Shown piece after piece: positions 6,055 to 9,391 of a stretch of DNA of 9,391 bases. Every line of letters starts with the position of its first letter. Within the stretch, counting starts at the first letter, position 1. The position numbers were made by a program, and so were the translations under genes. The notes beneath the pieces were generated by a model. It ran no database searches and was not told the origin of the DNA. It saw nothing but the letters and a program-made list of their open reading frames with translations. The DNA comes from Candidatus Aenigmatarchaeota archaeon (lineage in GTDB: Archaea > Aenigmatarchaeota > Aenigmatarchaeia > QMZP01), in contig JACQOD010000062.1 of the NCBI GenBank assembly GCA_016202725.1, forward strand, positions 1-9,391. The letters are read 5' to 3'.

Positions 6055-6909
6055 TCAACTCGCTACACGCTGCTGCAGGCGGGCAATCCCCGCCGCCGCG
6101 ACCAGCATGATGATCCCTCCGCCCAGCTGGAGGAGGCCAAGGGTCTGTCCCAGCCAGAAGAAGGCCAGCAGGGCGGAGGCGAGGGCCTGGACCGTGAGCA
6201 GGGCGGCCACTATCCAGGGTCGCAGCTCCCGCAGGGAGCGATACCAGAGGAAGATGCCCAGGAGCGGCCCGAAAAGGATGAAGAGTCCGAGGAGCAGGAG
6301 CGTTTCCCCTGCGGGCACCGCGAAGGGAACGGCCAGCAATGCCCCTGCCAAGAACAGGACGGCAGCGACCCCGTTCACGGCGAGCATGGTGGGCAGCGGA
6401 CCCGGCCGCTGGGAGAGCCTGGCGGCAGGGTAGTAGCTCAGGGCGGTGCACAGCAGACCCAGGAGGACCAGGACATCCCCGAGCAGCAGGGAAGACCACA
6501 CCAGGGCCCCCCCGGTCACGAAGAGGTAGCTGCCCCCCAGGAGGAGCAGCAGGAGGGCCGCTTCCTTGCGGGAGGCTGCGGCCTTTCCCAGGGCCACGCC
6601 AACCGCCAGCACCAGCGCCGGCTCGAGCAGGACGATGAAGGCGGCGCGGATGCCCAGGGTGAGGGAAAAGCCAGTGATGAAGAAGATCGGGGAGAGTATG
6701 CCTCTGAACAGCAGGACGAGCAGGAATGCCCTTTCCCGCATGAGGGAACGGGGCGGACGCGGGGCGAACACCAGCAGGACCAGGAAGGAGACCAGGTAGA
6801 CGAGCGCGATCATCCAGAGCGGCGGGATGGCCTTTGCCGCCACGGTGCCGATCACGATGCTCCACCCCAGGAGGAGGGAGGAGAGGACGGCCAAGGGGAC
6901 GGGGCGCAT
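6055..6909 (-). CDS. EamA/DMT-family membrane transporter
   Basis: This is a 284-residue, very hydrophobic protein with about ten membrane segments and the internal duplication of the EamA (drug/metabolite transporter) family. The first half covers about 1-135 and the second about 142-278. The typical segment before a transmembrane helix is seen in LGIRAAFIVLLEPALVLAV (85-103) and, in repeat two, in YRSLRELRPWIVAALLTVQA (223-242). Such proteins export or import small metabolites; the substrate cannot be told. The open frame extends far upstream to 7611, but that part overlaps the haem-DM13 gene on the other strand. The ATG at 6909 is chosen because a TTTTTA box lies 24.5 bases before it and the first membrane helix begins directly. 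It is divergent from the haem-DM13 gene and convergent with the 85-residue orphan. Confidence 0.88.
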   Translation of the reverse strand: MRPVPLAVLSSLLLGWSIVIGTVAAKAIPPLWMIALVYLVSFLVLLVFAPRPPRSLMRERAFLLVLLFRGILSPIFFITGFSLTLGIRAAFIVLLEPALVLAVGVALGKAAASRKEAALLLLLLGGSYLFVTGGALVWSSLLLGDVLVLLGLLCTALSYYPAARLSQRPGPLPTMLAVNGVAAVLFLAGALLAVPFAVPAGETLLLLGLFILFGPLLGIFLWYRSLRELRPWIVAALLTVQALASALLAFFWLGQTLGLLQLGGGIIMLVAAAGIARLQQRVAS

Positions 6910-6926
6910 ACCCTGGGTTGGCGGGC

Positions 6927-6940
6927 GTCCTAAAAAGGAC
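6927..6940 (-). promoter_or_regulatory. TATA box of the transporter inside a short inverted repeat
   Basis: The plus strand reads GTCCT-AAAA-AGGAC. On the minus strand the T-rich core (6936-6931) is centred 24.5 bases before the ATG at 6909. The perfect five-base arms around the box could be an operator overlapping the promoter, or chance. Confidence 0.5.
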
Positions 6941-6949
6941 AGCAGGCGG

Positions 6950-6965
6950 GCGCTTTTATAAGCGC
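6950..6965 (+). promoter_or_regulatory. TATA box of the haem-DM13 gene inside a short inverted repeat
   Basis: The plus strand reads GCGCTT-TTAT-AAGCGC. The box TTTTATAA (6954-6961) is centred 25.5 bases before the ATG at 6983. The perfect six-base arms flank the box as at the divergent transporter promoter. Confidence 0.6.
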
Positions 6966-6982
6966 GGCAGCTAACTCTGGGT

Positions 6983-8353
6983 ATGCCTGAGGAAGAGGAG
7001 CAGGATCCGCAGCCTGCACCGCAAGAAACCCCTCCCGAGCCCGCGCCTGCTCCGCAGGAGCCTGGATCAGCGCCAGCGGGGCAGCCTGCGCCACCAGCCC
7101 CCGCACCAGCAGCACCCGCGCCACCAGCACCCGCACCAGCAGGCGGGCACGAGAAACCGTTCGCCGGCGCGCGGCGGAGCTGGAAGTTCGTGCTGAAGTT
7201 CCTGGCCTTCTCCCTGGTCTTCTGGGGGCTGGAGTTCGCGTACCAGTGGTACGTCCTGATTCCCGGAGAGGTGGGGGGTGCGCTCGTGCGAAGCTTCGCC
7301 CTTGCGGGAGCAACGTTCTTCGGCCTGGCCCTGTGCTCCAGCGCGGTCTTCCGCTGGAAGCCCCGCTGGGTGAAGTACTGGTATGTCCGCAGGAGCCTGG
7401 GCGTGATGGGGTTCGTCTTCATCATCCTCCACTTTGTGAGCACGCAGCAGTTCCTCTTCAACTGGGATCTGCCGGCCCTGTTCTGGTCGCTCGATCCCTT
7501 CCAGAATCCTGTCCTGTTCGGCCTCGCCGCGATGCCCATCTTCTTCCTGCTCGCGATCACCTCGTTCGACTGGGCCGTGGACAAGCTGGGCCAGCGGAAA
7601 TGGAAGGCCATCCACCGCCTCGTCTATTTCGGCTACCTGTTCTCGGTCTTCCACTTCCTCCTGATCAACCCCGCCCTGCTCCTGAATCCTGCCGGCTACC
7701 TGCTCTTGGCAGTCACGGCCCTGGCCGTGGGCGGGGACCTCTACTGGTTCATCCGCACCGTGGTCGCCAAGAAATCCTCGAAGCTGGGGATCGCCGTAGG
7801 CGTCCTGGTGATCCTGCTCTGGCTGGTGTTCGGCTACCTGGGATTCGTGGCGCCCGCGCTGCAGGCGGGAGCTGCCCCCCAGGCGCCTGCCCCGCCCGAG
7901 CCTGGTGTCGACCCTGAACTGCAGGAGGATGTCGAGGCCATGCAGCGGTTCATGGAACGGAACGAATTGCCCGTGCCCAATGCCACCCTGCCCGGGGAGC
8001 GGGACTTCCAGGGGGAGCGGGTCGCGGCCCAGGGCCAGTTCCAGAACCTGCACTACCAGACCGCGGGGACCGCCTCCCTGACCCAGGCGAATGGCAGCTG
8101 GTACGTGGTGTTCGGCGAGGATTTTGCCACGCCGAACGGGCCTGACTTGGTAGTCTACCTCACGCCCAACCAGGAGCCCACCCAGAGGGAGGATATCGGC
8201 GAGGGCATTGTCCTGGGCGACCTCCGGGCCCTGGAGGGCAGGCAGGCGTACCCCATCCCGCGGGACGTGAACGTCTCCCTGTTCCACAGCGTGACCATCC
8301 ACTGCCGGGCGTTCAACGTCCCCTGGAGCTACGCCCCCCTGGAAGCGGTGTAG
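6983..8353 (+). CDS. MsrQ/YedZ-like haem membrane protein fused to a DM13 domain
   Basis: The 456-residue protein has three parts. Residues 1-65 are acidic, then Pro/Ala-rich. Residues 67-291 form about seven membrane helices of the ferric-reductase-like (MsrQ/YedZ) type, with RRSLGVMGFVFIILHFVS (136-153, His150) and WKAIHRLVYFGYLFSVFHF (207-225, His211 and His224) as likely haem ligands. Residues 340-456 match DM13: FGEDFATPNGPDLVVYL (377-393), LGDLRALEGRQAYPIP (411-426) and SVTIHCRAF (436-444) with Cys441. Positively charged loops (63-68, 124-137, 201-212, 258-267) place the N-terminus inside and DM13 outside. Three Asn-X-Ser/Thr sites (Asn333, 370, 430) lie in the outer part. DM13 is a predicted redox or haem-linked domain, so transmembrane electron transfer to the outside is inferred; donor and acceptor are unknown. 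The start is fixed by the TATA box. Confidence 0.88.
   Translation: MPEEEEQDPQPAPQETPPEPAPAPQEPGSAPAGQPAPPAPAPAAPAPPAPAPAGGHEKPFAGARRSWKFVLKFLAFSLVFWGLEFAYQWYVLIPGEVGGALVRSFALAGATFFGLALCSSAVFRWKPRWVKYWYVRRSLGVMGFVFIILHFVSTQQFLFNWDLPALFWSLDPFQNPVLFGLAAMPIFFLLAITSFDWAVDKLGQRKWKAIHRLVYFGYLFSVFHFLLINPALLLNPAGYLLLAVTALAVGGDLYWFIRTVVAKKSSKLGIAVGVLVILLWLVFGYLGFVAPALQAGAAPQAPAPPEPGVDPELQEDVEAMQRFMERNELPVPNATLPGERDFQGERVAAQGQFQNLHYQTAGTASLTQANGSWYVVFGEDFATPNGPDLVVYLTPNQEPTQREDIGEGIVLGDLRALEGRQAYPIPRDVNVSLFHSVTIHCRAFNVPWSYAPLEAV
7088..7142 (+). repeat. two-copy 30-base tandem repeat in the Pro/Ala-rich region
   Basis: The 25 bases at 7088-7112 recur at 7118-7142 with one difference (C at 7099, A at 7129), a period of 30 bases. 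It encodes two copies of APPAPAPA in the N-terminal tail of the haem-DM13 protein and is a probable site of length variation. Confidence 0.7.
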
Positions 8354-8389
8354 TTTGGCATGCTTCCCCTGCAGAGGCGCGCCCTGGGG

Positions 8390-8413
8390 GGCAGGCCACC
8401 TGCCTGATTTTTT
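8390..8413 (+). terminator. hairpin plus T-run after the haem-DM13 gene
   Basis: GGCAGG-CCA-CCTGCC (8390-8404) is a perfect six-base-pair hairpin with a three-base loop, followed by TGA and six T. It sits 36 bases after the haem-DM13 stop codon. The same T-run is the first part of the TATA box of the next gene, so the two signals overlap. Confidence 0.5.
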
Positions 8414-8415
8414 AA
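8408..8415 (+). promoter_or_regulatory. TATA box of the phosphoesterase gene
   Basis: TTTTTTAA, with TTTTAA centred 24.5 bases before the ATG at 8437. It overlaps the T-run of the hairpin terminator-like structure. Confidence 0.6.
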
Positions 8416-8436
8416 TCCGCTCCCCAAGGGAAGGGT

Positions 8437-8964
8437 ATGAGCCTGAAGGCCTACGCCAAGAAGCGGGACTTCTCCCAGACGCCCGAGCCTGCTCCCGAGC
8501 TCTCGGCGGGCTTCTGCGCGCAGATCGAGCGGACCATTCAGGTTCCGAAGGACGGCAGGCCGCTCTACATGGTGCACGACCACCATGCCCGCGCCCACCA
8601 CCATGATTTGCGCCTCGAGCGGGACGGTGTCCTGAGCAGCTGGGCGATCCCGAAGCTCATCGATCCCCGCCAGCCCTACCGCAGGGCCCTGGCTATCCAG
8701 ACAGAAGACCATCCCCTCGCCTATGGCTACTGGGAGGGCGCCATTCCCGCGGGGAATTATGGGGCAGGAGAGAGCAGGATCTGGGACACGGGGACCGTCG
8801 AATTCCTGGATGTCCAGAAGAACAAGCTCATCTTCCGCCTCGCAGGCAGGAAGCTGCAGGGCACCTTCGTCCTCATCCTCTTCCGGCCGGAGGAGAAGGC
8901 CTGGCTCTTCTTCAAGAAGAAAGAGGAAGGCCCCGCGCCACAGGGTCGCACGCCAACCGCCTGA
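8437..8964 (+). CDS. stand-alone LigD-type 3'-phosphoesterase
   Basis: The 175-residue protein is a free-standing version of the phosphoesterase domain of bacterial LigD, which trims 3'-phosphates or terminal ribonucleotides to leave ends suitable for ligation. The signature HDHHARAHHHDLRLERDGVL (47-66) aligns with the usual HxARxxHxDLRLE. His49, His55, Asp57 and Arg59 then correspond to the manganese and phosphate ligands of the Pseudomonas enzyme (His42, His48, Asp50, Arg52). His92 in TEDHPLAYGYWEGAIPAGNYGAG corresponds to its His84. SWAIPK (68-73) and the end LILFRPEEKAWLFFKK (146-161) are also family-typical. The usual VxxHxAR context is altered to DHHAR. No ligase or polymerase domain and no Ku gene is adjacent. 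The ATG at 8437 is supported by the TATA box; an open frame upstream is absent. Confidence 0.93.
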   Translation: MSLKAYAKKRDFSQTPEPAPELSAGFCAQIERTIQVPKDGRPLYMVHDHHARAHHHDLRLERDGVLSSWAIPKLIDPRQPYRRALAIQTEDHPLAYGYWEGAIPAGNYGAGESRIWDTGTVEFLDVQKNKLIFRLAGRKLQGTFVLILFRPEEKAWLFFKKKEEGPAPQGRTPTA

Positions 8965-9009
8965 GAAGGGGGCCGGGACCAGCAGGAGCACGAGGCCCGC
9001 CCCGTTCCT

Positions 9010-9138
9010 TCAGGAGGATAGCATGCGCAACGCCTGGTCGCACGAGACCGCGTCCATGTGCTCGTCGCAGGCCCCCACCGCGAGGCCCTGGATGGAGCAC
9101 AGGTAGCTGCCGGGTGTGCCGCAGATGATGCACGTCAT
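9010..9138 (-). CDS. small zinc-finger-like protein, 42 residues
   Basis: A short open frame encodes MTCIICGTPGSYLCSIQGLA followed by VGACDEHMDAVSCDQALRMLSS. It has CxxC (Cys3, Cys6), Cys14, CxxH (Cys24, His27) and a further Cys33. CxxCG...YLC...ACxxH is a typical small zinc-binding pattern, with two possible tetrahedral site sets. The high share of cysteine in a 42-residue frame and a TTTATAA box upstream make it a likely gene. The box is 32 bases from the ATG at 9138 but 23 bases from an in-frame TTG at 9147, so the true start may be TTG (45 residues), or a short leader may exist. It is convergent with the phosphoesterase gene, with 45 bases between the stops. The function is unknown; a protein- or nucleic-acid-binding zinc knuckle is possible. 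Confidence 0.65.
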   Translation of the reverse strand: MTCIICGTPGSYLCSIQGLAVGACDEHMDAVSCDQALRMLSS

Positions 9139-9166
9139 TGCGCTCAACCTTCCCTTCGCGAAGGCC

Positions 9167-9173
9167 TTATAAA
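9167..9173 (-). promoter_or_regulatory. TATA box of the small zinc-finger-like gene
   Basis: TTTATAA on the minus strand (plus strand TTATAAA) lies 32 bases (centre to A) before ATG 9138 and 23 before TTG 9147. Confidence 0.5.
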
Positions 9174-9391
9174 GGGATTTCCCGAGTTCTCCCCCAATTC
9201 AGCCCCACATCTCGCCCAGATGCGGGGATCAGGGAGCCCACTAAGGGCGAACCACAGCATAACGTGAACCGTCATCAAGACCTCGGACGAGGAGATGATG
9301 CCATTGCGCATCCGCAGGCATTCGCTTATCCGCAATGGGATTTCGCCGCCAGCTCGGGGAAATGGACAGTTTATTTTGTGGTCACGCCTAA
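9174..9391. other. intergenic stretch, no clear gene
   Basis: No frame here gives a recognisable protein. The open frame on the minus strand from 9335 to 9144 has no placed TATA box and overlaps the promoter of the small zinc-finger-like gene, so I do not call it. The stretch holds an eight-base inverted repeat (CCATTGCG at 9301-9308, CGCAATGG at 9331-9338, 22 bases apart) and an AT-rich patch at 9369-9377 that might be a promoter for a gene beyond the window. Confidence 0.4.

Noticed and set aside
6910..7611. N-terminal extension of the transporter frame
   Set aside because: It overlaps the haem-DM13 gene antisense, lacks membrane character and passes through the divergent promoters; the TATA box fixes the start at 6909.
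7067..8302. 411-residue minus-strand frame opposite the haem-DM13 gene
   Set aside because: Antisense shadow of a gene with clear haem-domain and DM13 motifs.
9022..9105. Plus-strand 27-codon frame with an AGGAGG sequence before its ATG
   Set aside because: The product has no motif and lies antisense to the cysteine-rich frame; AGGAGG is fortuitous, since most starts here lack Shine-Dalgarno sites.
9290..9340. C/D-box-like RNA (ATGATG near 9295)
   Set aside because: No CTGA D box at a suitable distance and no paired internal boxes.
1..9391. CRISPR array, tRNA or rRNA gene, insertion sequence
   Set aside because: No regularly spaced repeats, no cloverleaf or rRNA-like stretch, and no transposase motif were found.

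Overview
The window looks archaeal and GC-rich. Almost every gene start has a TATA box (TTTTATA, TTTTAAA or TTATAAA type) centred about 23-26 bases upstream of the initiation codon, with no ribosome binding site between. That is the pattern of archaeal leaderless transcripts. The gene content fits: a deoxyhypusine-synthase-family protein, a free-standing LigD-type 3'-phosphoesterase, an AAA_14/DUF4143 ATPase, a one-cluster ferredoxin and a tiny zinc-binding protein. The phylum cannot be fixed from this window.

Layout. Bases 1-320 hold no supportable gene. Bases 321-2612 (minus strand) are a two-gene operon: a deoxyhypusine-synthase-like enzyme followed, with no intervening base, by a ureohydrolase of the agmatinase/arginase superfamily. 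This pair points to polyamine chemistry, either aIF5A hypusination through agmatine or homospermidine/spermidine synthesis. Divergently, endonuclease III (nth) lies at 2835-3476. A small winged-helix-like protein (3628-3894) follows. Next comes an AT-rich regulatory block with two near-identical 18-bp inverted-repeat operators and two TATA boxes facing opposite ways (3940-4019), and then the ATPase (4021-5148). After it come a 3Fe-4S-type ferredoxin with a Pro/Ala-rich N-terminal tail (5185-5718) and an 85-residue orphan (5751-6008).

On the minus strand at 6055-6909 is an EamA/DMT transporter. It is divergent from a membrane protein fusing a MsrQ/YedZ-like haem domain to an external DM13 domain (6983-8353). 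The LigD-type phosphoesterase follows (8437-8964). A 42-residue cysteine-rich protein lies on the minus strand (9010-9138). Bases 9139-9391 hold no clear gene.

Functional picture. Themes are DNA repair (Nth, phosphoesterase), redox or electron transfer (ferredoxin, haem-DM13 protein), polyamine or translation-factor modification (DHS-like plus ureohydrolase), and a self-contained regulated ATPase locus. Apart from the DHS-ureohydrolase operon, each gene appears to be transcribed from its own promoter, often only a few bases after the preceding stop codon. The most notable items are the mirrored operator-promoter block before the ATPase, the DHS-like/ureohydrolase pair, and the haem-DM13 fusion.
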